From assembly GCA_015061815.1 (NCBI GenBank), contig SUVW01000001.1, positions 124,001 to 188,000 on the forward strand: a stretch of DNA of 64,000 nt, in the 5' to 3' direction. The translations under genes were made by a program, and so were the position numbers. The stretch is from Lentisphaerota bacterium. GTDB lineage: Bacteria > Verrucomicrobiota > Lentisphaeria > Victivallales > Victivallaceae. The first letter of the stretch is position 1. Every line of letters begins with the position of its first letter. Below, piece by piece: positions 34,649 through 42,012 of this stretch. The notes below the pieces were generated by a model. It ran no database searches. It had not been told where the DNA came from and was given only the letters and a program-made list of their open reading frames with translations.

Positions 34649-36835
34649 ATGATTAAGGTAAGTTACGAATATCCTTTGACAACGATCACCAGCGGTGCGA
34701 TGTTGGGCAACGGTATTACCGGTGAAACGCTCTGGGGCGAAAAAAACGTTCTCAATATCACTCTCGGCAGCGGTAATCTCTGGGATCACCGGGGCGGGAT
34801 GGCCTGGACACCGGGACAGAACTATAAAGCGACAAAAGCTGCTTTGGAAGCCGGTGACATGGGACGGATCAGAGAAATTTTTGCCAGCGACACGAGTTCC
34901 GGGGTAAAGCGTCCGAGCCTGATACCGGTGGGACGGTTGGTCATAACCCTGCCGGAAAATGCAGAATTGCTCCGCTATGAACAGGATCTTGCTGCCGGTA
35001 TCGTAAAGGTCATCTATGAGCAGAATGATAAAGAGAAAGTTTTGACTTTCTGCGCAGATATGAGCATGCATGATGCATTGGCCGGAAGCGGTCTGACCGA
35101 TGAGATGCAGATCACCGTGATCCCGTCCTACGAACTTACCGCCAAAGCTAATTACAAATGGCTTTTGAGTGAACACTCCAGTCTTGCTGAACACGGATTT
35201 GAAGCACCGGAAAAATTCGCGGCGGAAAATATCGCCGGCTTCACCCAGAAAATGCCCGACGATCCGTCATTCACTATGGCATACCGGAAGTTTGATGACG
35301 GAACATTCACCCTGATTTTCCGCAGAGATTTCTCCGGGACTCCGGAAACTTTGCAATGCAATGACTTCAATACGATCAGGGAAAGTTCGGAAAAATTCTT
35401 TGCCGACTACTGGTCGACCGTGCCGGAGATCAAGTATCCGGTCAAAGAGTTGGAAGAGCTCTACTATCACGGCTTATTCAAATATGGCATCATGACCAAT
35501 CCTGCCGGATGTCCTGCCGGATTGCAGGGGCCCTGGATCGAAGATGACCGGCTGCCGCCCTGGCAGGGAGATTATCACTTCAACATCAATGTCCAGATGT
35601 GCCATCTGCCGGGATTGAAGGCCGGAAGATTTGCCAATTTGAAAAACTTTTTCGACATGGTCCTCTCTTGGAAAGATAAACTGCGTTACAATGCAAAATG
35701 TTTCGTCGGCATTGACGATGGTTACATGCTGCCTCATGCGGTGAATGACCGCGCAGTCTGCATGGGCGGATTCTGGACCGGCTGCATCGACCACGCCTGC
35801 GCCGCATGGGTGGCAGGCATGATGTTCGATTATTGCGAATACTCCTGCGACATGGATTATCTGAAAAACGAGGTATATGATTTCATGCTCGGGGTTCTCC
35901 GGGTTTACCGGGCCATGATGGATCAAAGTGCCGACGGCAAACTCTGTCTGCCGCTGACCATCAGTCCGGAATACCGGGGCAGCAGTATTGATGCCTGGGG
36001 CCGCAATGCCAGTTTTCAATTGGCGGCGACTCATCAGCTGGCAGCCAATATCCTCCGGGCAGAGAAACTGCTCGGTATCCCGGCTGATCCGATGAGTCTG
36101 GAAATACGGAAAAATCTGCCGCTGTACAGCATCACCGAAAATCAGCTCTCCCGGGATACCGGAGAACCGCCCAAAAAAGTTATCGCCCTCTGGGAGGGAT
36201 TGGCTCTGGAAGAGAGCCACCGTCACCACTCCCATCTGGCCGGTATATGCCCGTTTGAAGTTATCGACCCGTTTGCCCCTGAAAACGAAGAGCTGGTCAC
36301 CGCTTCCATCGAACAGTGGACCGTCCTCGGCATGGGGTTGTGGACCGGTTGGTGCGTACCCTGGGCATCACAGATTTTCAGCCGGTGCGGCAATGGTGAT
36401 GCTTCAGCATTGATGCTGAAGATCTGGAAGGATTGTTTCACCAATTACGGCGGCGGTTCGCTCCATGACGGCCGCTACAAAGGAGTCACTTACTTCTCGC
36501 AAATTCGCGGTGAAGTCATGCAGATGGATGGCGGAATGGGAGCAGTAACGGCGATCCAGGATCAATTCATGCATGTTTTTGACGGACAGATCCGGGTGTT
36601 TTACGGAGTTCCGCCGCGCCTGAACGATGTATCATTCAAAGATATGTTTGCTCCCGGCGGGTTGAAAGTAAGCGGTTCGATCACCCGCAAAGGCGGCACA
36701 ACCGTAAGCGTTTATGCTCCGCGTGACACAGACTTGCGCCTGAAAGTCCGCAACAGCGAAGAATTCTCCGGCCGGATCAAAGCCGGAGAAACCATCACTT
36801 TGCATCTGAATGACGGGAAACTGGTTCGCGCCTGA
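34649..36835 (+). CDS. Glycoside hydrolase family 95-like protein (alpha-L-fucosidase/galactosidase type)
   Basis: This 728-residue protein has the layout of GH95. The N-terminal beta-sandwich begins with ITSGAMLGNGITGETLWGEKNVLNITLGSGNLWD. A helical barrel carries LQGPWIEDDRLPPWQGDYHFNINVQMCHLPGL (about 287-318), matching the conserved LQG.W...P.W..DYH.NIN.QM block with catalytic-site Asn residues. HRHHSHLAGICPFEVI (about 526-541) matches the family's HRH.SHLYG.YP. GH95 enzymes invert alpha-L-fucosidic or galactosidic bonds. There is no signal peptide, so action on imported sugars is likely. It is transcribed alone, divergent from dnaK, with a terminator at 36869. Confidence 0.85.
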   Translation: MIKVSYEYPLTTITSGAMLGNGITGETLWGEKNVLNITLGSGNLWDHRGGMAWTPGQNYKATKAALEAGDMGRIREIFASDTSSGVKRPSLIPVGRLVITLPENAELLRYEQDLAAGIVKVIYEQNDKEKVLTFCADMSMHDALAGSGLTDEMQITVIPSYELTAKANYKWLLSEHSSLAEHGFEAPEKFAAENIAGFTQKMPDDPSFTMAYRKFDDGTFTLIFRRDFSGTPETLQCNDFNTIRESSEKFFADYWSTVPEIKYPVKELEELYYHGLFKYGIMTNPAGCPAGLQGPWIEDDRLPPWQGDYHFNINVQMCHLPGLKAGRFANLKNFFDMVLSWKDKLRYNAKCFVGIDDGYMLPHAVNDRAVCMGGFWTGCIDHACAAWVAGMMFDYCEYSCDMDYLKNEVYDFMLGVLRVYRAMMDQSADGKLCLPLTISPEYRGSSIDAWGRNASFQLAATHQLAANILRAEKLLGIPADPMSLEIRKNLPLYSITENQLSRDTGEPPKKVIALWEGLALEESHRHHSHLAGICPFEVIDPFAPENEELVTASIEQWTVLGMGLWTGWCVPWASQIFSRCGNGDASALMLKIWKDCFTNYGGGSLHDGRYKGVTYFSQIRGEVMQMDGGMGAVTAIQDQFMHVFDGQIRVFYGVPPRLNDVSFKDMFAPGGLKVSGSITRKGGTTVSVYAPRDTDLRLKVRNSEEFSGRIKAGETITLHLNDGKLVRA

Positions 36836-36868
36836 TTTTCAGTACTCGTCTGATCAGACAAAAAAATT

Positions 36869-36908
36869 CCGTTCCGCCGGAAACATCTGACGGAACGGAG
36901 ATTTTTTT
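36869..36908 (+). terminator. Terminator of GH95-like gene
   Basis: CCGTTCCG (36869-36876) and CGGAACGG (36891-36898) form a perfect 8-bp stem with a 14-nt loop, then AG and seven T. It also lies close to the end of the convergent gene at 36921. Confidence 0.9.
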
Positions 36909-36920
36909 ATCTTTTTCAAC

Positions 36921-37700
36921 TCAAAAAGAGGTGTTTTTTACGAAACTTTCCCATGAATCACGATCCCAGACCCCCGATTCAGTTTCCGCATGCAGCATCC
37001 GGGGACAACGATCCAGCGATCCGGTCAACTCCTTCCAATCGGTATTACCCTGCCCCGGCGGATTGTGGTCATCAAATGAACCGTAATTATCATGCAGATG
37101 GCAGGTGACGATATGATCTTTCATCACCTCATACGTTCCGGCGATCCCCCCTTGATAACAGTTGGCATGCCCCGAATCAAAGCATAATCCCACCAGTTTG
37201 TCATCATAAGATGCCGCCAAATCAGTTAATTTCCGGATGATTTCCAGCGATTCTCCGCTGTTTTCCAATGCCAATGCGATCCCGTTGCGGCTGAGCGCGG
37301 GCAGCAAATCATCAACAGTCCGCCGGACACGGTCAAAATCAGCATCGGTCTGTTCATAATCCGGCATACCGAGGTGCATGGTATAACTTTTCACTTCCAA
37401 TTCTGACAACTGATCCAAAAAACGGCTGTGTCTGGCGATCATGGCACTGTGCGCGGCAGCATCGCGCTGAACACAATCATTGCCGTTCCCCCACAAAGCA
37501 TGGCACGCCGGAGCATGCAGACCGTTTTTCTGCAATTCCCGGGCAATTACCGGAATAAAATTGCCGCTTTCACGGAACCACCGGGGATGTGCCACGATAT
37601 CGGTCAATCCCGGCCATGAAGCGATATCTGCCATAACAGCCGGAATATTCTCATCTGAAATCTTCCGCCATTCAACAAAATGGACAAGTTTATTTTTCAT
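36921..37700 (-). CDS. Sugar phosphate isomerase/epimerase-like TIM barrel
   Basis: This 259-residue protein belongs to the xylose-isomerase-like (AP-endonuclease 2) barrel family. The metal ligands are spread as IALALENSGES (Glu), LCFDSGHANCY (Asp, His), VTCHLHDNYGSFDDHNPPGQGNTDW (His, Asp) and MLHAETESGVW (Glu). It probably isomerises, epimerises or dehydrates a sugar or sugar acid. GGAGGTGA just before the ATG lies inside the end of the ceramidase-like gene, and the two overlap by 11 bp, so translation is coupled. The exact substrate is unknown. Confidence 0.87.
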   Translation of the reverse strand: MKNKLVHFVEWRKISDENIPAVMADIASWPGLTDIVAHPRWFRESGNFIPVIARELQKNGLHAPACHALWGNGNDCVQRDAAAHSAMIARHSRFLDQLSELEVKSYTMHLGMPDYEQTDADFDRVRRTVDDLLPALSRNGIALALENSGESLEIIRKLTDLAASYDDKLVGLCFDSGHANCYQGGIAGTYEVMKDHIVTCHLHDNYGSFDDHNPPGQGNTDWKELTGSLDRCPRMLHAETESGVWDRDSWESFVKNTSF

Positions 37701-39042
37701 TATTCACCTCCAACACTTTTTTCAAATCACGGCATGCCTCTTTCAATTCTGAAGCAAAATGTATGGAATACGGATTTGAACGCGGAGTATTTTCATATCC
37801 GCCGCGCTGATAATTCCACAAATTCGGGATATAGCCGCTGCCGCTGCCGTTATTCATAATTGCAAGTAATACTTCCCGGCGGTCGCCAAAGATCTCCTTG
37901 CGCAACTCAAGGCCGATTTCAACAAACGGTTCACACGGAACACCGGCAAGCAGAACATCGCCGATGGCAATAAGAGTGATCTCAAAATCGAACTGCCGCT
38001 TTTCACTGGCCACTTTCAACAGATTTTCCGCGAAATACCGCAACACTTTCGGAGTTTTCAAAGCGAAATCCTGGGCCGTAAGTGCTTTGGAAGAATTTGC
38101 CGTATCCTCCACCGGATACTTCGCCAATATCTCATGAGCCTCTGCCAGTTCCTCCGGGAACAATTCCCGTGAACCGATATGGATCGGCACACACACTGCC
38201 CGCATAACCGCTTCACCGGCATCCGGCATATCCGCCAGAGCCGCAATAATACTTTCAGCATATCCCGAACCGATACGCAACGCTTCTTCAAAAGAGGCCT
38301 GTTCTCCCGGATCACTTAAATCGAAATGGTTGATATTGCCCGATGCACCGATCAACGGCATGCACATGCTTTTTTCGCCCAGAACTTTTTCCACCAGATG
38401 GGCGCAATGCGCCGGCCAGTCCCCGGAAATATCATTGCCGCCGGTGGTGTCGGCATGATTGCAAATCGAAGCCAAAAGCAGTTTGCCATTTTCATTTTCC
38501 AGCAGCAGCAGAGGAATTTCCGGATCGACCTCTCCTTCCGGACGGATCGCATCCGGAGAACACTTCGGAGGATTGGTGACCACTTTCCCGTCGCGCATCC
38601 AGAATCTCCGGTTGAAGCCCAATTCAAAATTAAATCCCCGCCCGCAGCTTATACGCTGACACGGAGCAAGTGACGCCTGCGCCTGAAGCAAAGCTTTTTC
38701 AAACATCCCTGCGGCAAATTCAGCATACTTTTCATCGTACCCGCCACGTCCCCGGCGCAGCTCCGGGGCGGTATGACAATGAGTTGCGGTACTTAAAATA
38801 ACCGGATCAGCCCAATACCTTTCCGTGACTTCCCGGACTTTGGCAAAAAGTTCCGGTGTCACCGTGATCAATTCAAATTGCACACACAGAGCCGTCAACT
38901 CCCCCTGTCTGAACAGTGCCACGCGCACTTCCAGAGAGTCATGCACCTTTTCCCATATCCGGGTATTGAAATAGCCTGCCAATCCCATTTTGAATGGCGG
39001 ATCGATCACACTTCTGCCGGTGCCGAATTGCAAAACACTCAT
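37690..39042 (-). CDS. Neutral/alkaline ceramidase-like hydrolase (copy 2)
   Basis: This 450-residue paralogue of the protein at 17996-19354 matches it along the full length. Shared blocks are MGLAGYFNTRIWEKVHDSLEVRVALF, STATHCHTAPELRRG, the FNRRFWMRDGKVVTNPPKCSPDAIRPEGEVDPEIP block, CNHADTTGG, PLIGASGNINHFD, and YIPNLWNYQRGGYENTPRSN. As in copy 1, there is no signal peptide and the ceramidase G-D-V-S-P-N motif is replaced by GASGNIN. GGAG lies 9 nt before the ATG. It overlaps the isomerase-like gene by 11 bp, tying the function to sugar rather than plain lipid metabolism. A glycolipid or acyl-sugar substrate is possible but unproven. Confidence 0.86.
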   Translation of the reverse strand: MSVLQFGTGRSVIDPPFKMGLAGYFNTRIWEKVHDSLEVRVALFRQGELTALCVQFELITVTPELFAKVREVTERYWADPVILSTATHCHTAPELRRGRGGYDEKYAEFAAGMFEKALLQAQASLAPCQRISCGRGFNFELGFNRRFWMRDGKVVTNPPKCSPDAIRPEGEVDPEIPLLLLENENGKLLLASICNHADTTGGNDISGDWPAHCAHLVEKVLGEKSMCMPLIGASGNINHFDLSDPGEQASFEEALRIGSGYAESIIAALADMPDAGEAVMRAVCVPIHIGSRELFPEELAEAHEILAKYPVEDTANSSKALTAQDFALKTPKVLRYFAENLLKVASEKRQFDFEITLIAIGDVLLAGVPCEPFVEIGLELRKEIFGDRREVLLAIMNNGSGSGYIPNLWNYQRGGYENTPRSNPYSIHFASELKEACRDLKKVLEVNNEK

Positions 39043-39093
39043 TTATTTTTCTCCAACAATATATCTGACTTCCAAAACACCAAGAAATCTCCC

Positions 39094-39127
39094 ATCCGTC
39101 AGCAGTACCTGCTGAAACATGACGGAT
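39094..39127. repeat. Stem-loop upstream of ceramidase-like copy 2
   Basis: ATCCGTCA (39094-39101) pairs with TGACGGAT (39120-39127). An alternative inner pair is CAGCAG with CTGCTG. It could end the minus-strand transcript of the 39206 gene, but a T run is lacking. Confidence 0.5.
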
Positions 39128-39205
39128 CGGAGATCTTTATTACTTCCCGTTCAAGCCCCGACGGATAATGCCGGAATAAGACCGGATAATTTTTGCGGGG
39201 ATCAA

Positions 39206-39712
39206 TTATTCCACGACTTCTTCCAGACGCACATCATCAAAAAATGCTTCACCGCAAAATCCGTGAGTCATGACAAATTGCAATTCAAAAGCCCGCAATC
39301 CTGCCGGTACGGCGAACACAATTTCTTTTTTTACCCAACCATCGGAAGTTGCAGTCAGTCCTTCATTATTCTGCCGTTTCACAACTTTTTTGTCACCATG
39401 AAAAACCAGAACAGAAGATGCCCCGATATTATTTTTCCCCGTTTTGGTAATGACTGCTTTGGTCATATAGGACAACTTATAGCTTTTACCGGCTTCGACC
39501 CGGACAAACTGCCATGCCCGGCAGCCTTTCGCCGGATCATCATTTTTCAAATAAAGTCCTCTGGAACCATTCATTCCGGCCCCATCTTTCAATTCACCGC
39601 CGACAATGCGCCAGCTGCCTTTATTTTCAAATCCGCCATTGCCAATCCCGGCGGCTGAAACGGCCAAAGTCATCGCCGCAGTAAAAACAAACATCAATAC
39701 AAATTTCATCAT
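39206..39712 (-). CDS. Small exported carbohydrate-binding-like protein
   Basis: This protein of about 168 residues has a signal peptide (MMKFVLMFVFTAAMTLAVSAAG). Its single jelly-roll-like module (IGNGGFENKGSWRIVGG, SRGLYLKNDDPAKGCRAWQFVRVEAGKSYKLSYMTKA, ending FDDVRLEEVVE) has the pattern of CBM4/9-type modules. ATGs lie at 39718, 39712 and 39709; 39712 is favoured because AGGAG at 39727-39723 is then 10 nt away, against 4 nt for the first. No catalytic motif. It lies between the ceramidase-like and prepilin genes on the same strand. Confidence 0.75.
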   Translation of the reverse strand: MMKFVLMFVFTAAMTLAVSAAGIGNGGFENKGSWRIVGGELKDGAGMNGSRGLYLKNDDPAKGCRAWQFVRVEAGKSYKLSYMTKAVITKTGKNNIGASSVLVFHGDKKVVKRQNNEGLTATSDGWVKKEIVFAVPAGLRAFELQFVMTHGFCGEAFFDDVRLEEVVE

Positions 39713-39750
39713 TCCCATATACTCCTGTTATAACTTCAAATTATTCCTGC

Positions 39751-40689
39751 TTACGGCGCCGGTTGTTTTACCTGATTTTTATCAATATAGTTGCTGAACA
39801 ACTGCTTTTCATTACTATTGATCACGGCATCATTAAAATATACACTGCCATCGGACAAATTTCCAGGGCTGATTCCCGCACAATGCCCATCAAAAAACAC
39901 CATATTGCAAATATTGTTATGTACAAAATACGGAACTCCTTTTCCAGCCTCTTCGGTCGAATCAAGCTTCCAGTGTCCGGTTTTAGTGTCGCCGGGGTTA
40001 TGTATGGTGGTGAAATTATCAGCGACCATCACCTGTTGGGTCGGATGAAGAACCTTTCCCATAATGATCGGTGTTGTCCAGCCACCGCTCGTTCTGATAA
40101 ATCCGTAAGTGTAAAGCAAACTGTTCCTGCTTTGATAACTTGTTGACGGACAGTGCAGGATGTCAGGTACATTATCAACTTTACCAGGCAGAAAACCGCT
40201 TTTGACCAAATTGTAATTCAACCAACCTCCGGAAGCACCAGATGTCGAAGTAGCATAAAGCCGCCCCTCAAATGCATCGGCATACATCATTGCAGCAGCT
40301 CCGATGTTTTTCAAATTGGAAATACATGATGCACTGCGCCCCCTTTCCCGGGCTGAATTAAGTGCCGGCAGCAATATTGCCGCCAGTATCGCGATAATGG
40401 CGATGACAACCAAAAGTTCAATCAGCGTGAACGCTGATTGAGTGAAGATGTGAAGGTGTGAAGAGTTTGCCTGCGGCAAACGTGAAGTGCGCCCTGACGG
40501 GCGTAAGGATGTGCAGTTTTTATGAATTTTTTTGAGGCAATACAACGGTAAAATACCTATTTGACAAGTAGCACTCACCAACAATTCAATGAGGGTGAAG
40601 TACTCTTGCTTCACCCGCCGTACGGCGGAACCGATATTTTGCCGGAACAGTGTTCTTTTTCCGGCAACAGCCTTTGATTCTCTGAACAT
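39751..40689 (-). CDS. H-X9-DG prepilin-type protein with duplicated cleavage motif
   Basis: This 312-residue protein contains two prepilin motifs. The first is [15 protein letters not shown] at about residues 30-44. The second, complete one is [19 protein letters not shown] starting 56 residues later. The 48 residues between are Ser/Arg/His-rich and unlike a folded domain. After the second motif the protein is a normal H-X9-DG pseudopilin: [20 protein letters not shown], then [13 protein letters not shown] near the C-terminus. GGAAAGGAAG precedes ATG 40689. No other Met lies before the second motif. Processing would be expected at A|F of the second copy, leaving a leader of about 85 residues, which is unusually long. 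The 5' region is packed with hairpins (40418-40667). Confidence 0.88.
   Translation of the reverse strand: MFRESKAVAGKRTLFRQNIGSAVRRVKQEYFTLIELLVSATCQIGILPLYCLKKIHKNCTSLRPSGRTSRLPQANSSHLHIFTQSAFTLIELLVVIAIIAILAAILLPALNSARERGRSASCISNLKNIGAAAMMYADAFEGRLYATSTSGASGGWLNYNLVKSGFLPGKVDNVPDILHCPSTSYQSRNSLLYTYGFIRTSGGWTTPIIMGKVLHPTQQVMVADNFTTIHNPGDTKTGHWKLDSTEEAGKGVPYFVHNNICNMVFFDGHCAGISPGNLSDGSVYFNDAVINSNEKQLFSNYIDKNQVKQPAP
40418..40441. repeat. Hairpin H1 at second FTLIELL motif
   Basis: TCAATCAGCG (40418-40427) and CGCTGATTGA (40432-40441), perfect 10-bp stem, loop TGAA. The loop and left arm are the Phe-Thr-Leu-Ile-Glu codons on the minus strand. Confidence 0.95.
40442..40465. repeat. Three tandem 8-bp repeats GTGAAGRK
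   Basis: GTGAAGAT, GTGAAGGT and GTGAAGAG lie head to tail. Further GTGAA copies occur at 40427-40431, 40482-40486 and 40595-40599, always next to or within a hairpin. Confidence 0.9.
40465..40503. repeat. Hairpins H2 and H3 in the inter-motif insert
   Basis: H2: GTTTGCC (40465-40471), loop TGC, GGCAAAC (40475-40481). H3: CGCCC (40490-40494), loop TGAC, GGGCG (40499-40503). Both are perfect stems inside the insert between the two cleavage motifs. Confidence 0.92.
40593..40667. repeat. Hairpins H4, H5 and H6 around the first FTLIELL motif
   Basis: H4: GGGTGAAG (40593-40600) with CTTCACCC (40609-40616), 8-nt loop, containing the Phe codon of the first motif. H5: the perfect 14-bp palindrome CCGCCGTACGGCGG (40615-40628). 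H6: TTGCCGGAA (40639-40647) with TTCCGGCAA (40659-40667), 11-nt loop. Confidence 0.93.
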
Positions 40690-40745
40690 AACTTCCTTTC
40701 CTTTACTTTTTATATTTTGATTACGATCCGGTTATTTGTATCTCC

Positions 40746-41846
40746 TCAACTGCGGGGGATCCGCTGCCGGTCAAAATACCGGCCATGTTCAAACTTCATC
40801 AACCCCCGCCGCAAATATCCGCCGGGAGCAAGGATAAATTCATTTGAGGAAAAATTCACCGGCAATATCCGGCACGGCAGCTCCATTTGACCGATTGCCT
40901 CCTGCACTCCATCGCATACAATCTGACGCGGATGCATCAGAACCAAATATTCCGGCTTCAAATTCTCTGCCAATTTCACAAACAACTTTCCCAAAAACGT
41001 TCCATATCCACGCAGCAGCGACTCCGAATATCCGTCGCCGCCGATAGCCCGGGTACACACCACATTGTAAAAATCTTCTGCCTCAAAATCCTGCAGCCTA
41101 TTCAACGCATCCCGATGAAACTCCCGGATGAAATTAGCAAAAGACATATTTTTCATCCCGGCTTCATCGAGAACTTTTTCCGCCCTCAACTGCAGTGATT
41201 CAGATATGTGACCAGATTCAACAGCCACACACTGGATATCTTCCCGGTAACTGATCCCGATGATCCGTCCATCCAGATGATTATTCACCTGATACTGCGA
41301 CAACAAAACCGCATCCACATTGAATACCGGACAATCACATTGCAGAATATTCGCCAATGTATCTGACCACCGTTGCCGCACTCTTTCCGGCGGTTGCTGC
41401 GGCAGCATGAATTCCAGACAGGCGGCAATGATAAATCCATTGTGCATCACCGCAGATTCCAGCACCTCTGCCGCCAGTGATTTCAACTTTGCATTCAACA
41501 ATTCCGGATGCTTATCCTGCCAGAGATCCTGCGGGAAATCCTCCCGGATCAAGCACAAAGGGAACTGCCGTAAATCGCAGACTATTGCATAAATTTCCTG
41601 CCTGGTCACAGTGAAATGCAATAATCTCAACGTTTTCATCCGCAATTTATAGTATTGCGACGGCCTCCCCTGGCCATCTGTTCTATCTGTTATACTGATC
41701 AACTGCCGTTCTGCCAGCTCTTTCATGCATTTGCTCACTGTCCGGGGATTCATCCCGGACAGTTTTATGAGCCGCTGTCTGGATATCTCACGCTGTTCCC
41801 AGAGGATGCTCTTAAGTTTGTTGCTTTTTTCGATATGACAGCTCAC
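40746..41846 (-). CDS. ROK-like transcriptional regulator, degenerate sugar-kinase domain
   Basis: This 366-residue protein has an N-terminal winged helix (KLKSILWEQREISRQRLIKLSGMNPRTVSKCMKELAERQLISI, then a GRPSQYYKL wing) followed by a domain laid out like ROK/NagC repressors. The ROK kinase-type signatures are missing: no clear DxGxT loop and no CxCGxxGCxE zinc motif. It is therefore a distant or degenerate member. GTG 41846 is preferred to TTG 41861 because GGGGAGA sits about 6 nt upstream. It follows two large exported paralogous genes on the same strand and may sense a sugar they release. Effector unknown. Confidence 0.7.
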   Translation of the reverse strand: MSCHIEKSNKLKSILWEQREISRQRLIKLSGMNPRTVSKCMKELAERQLISITDRTDGQGRPSQYYKLRMKTLRLLHFTVTRQEIYAIVCDLRQFPLCLIREDFPQDLWQDKHPELLNAKLKSLAAEVLESAVMHNGFIIAACLEFMLPQQPPERVRQRWSDTLANILQCDCPVFNVDAVLLSQYQVNNHLDGRIIGISYREDIQCVAVESGHISESLQLRAEKVLDEAGMKNMSFANFIREFHRDALNRLQDFEAEDFYNVVCTRAIGGDGYSESLLRGYGTFLGKLFVKLAENLKPEYLVLMHPRQIVCDGVQEAIGQMELPCRILPVNFSSNEFILAPGGYLRRGLMKFEHGRYFDRQRIPRS

Positions 41847-42012
41847 AAATGCTCTCCCCAAAACCGATATATGCTCTTTAAGTATAAATATAACACCGAT
41901 GATTTATTTATACCATATTTTAATGCACATTTCAAGTCTTTTTCACATAAAGAAGATTCATCCATGTGTAAAACAGCGATTATTTAAGTGTACTTTTCAA
42001 GCAAACGGCTGT

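Noticed and set aside
40418-40503. Hairpins as integron attC sites
   Set aside because: The stems lack the RYYYAAC/GTTRRRY core sites and extrahelical bases of attC, and no integrase is in the window.
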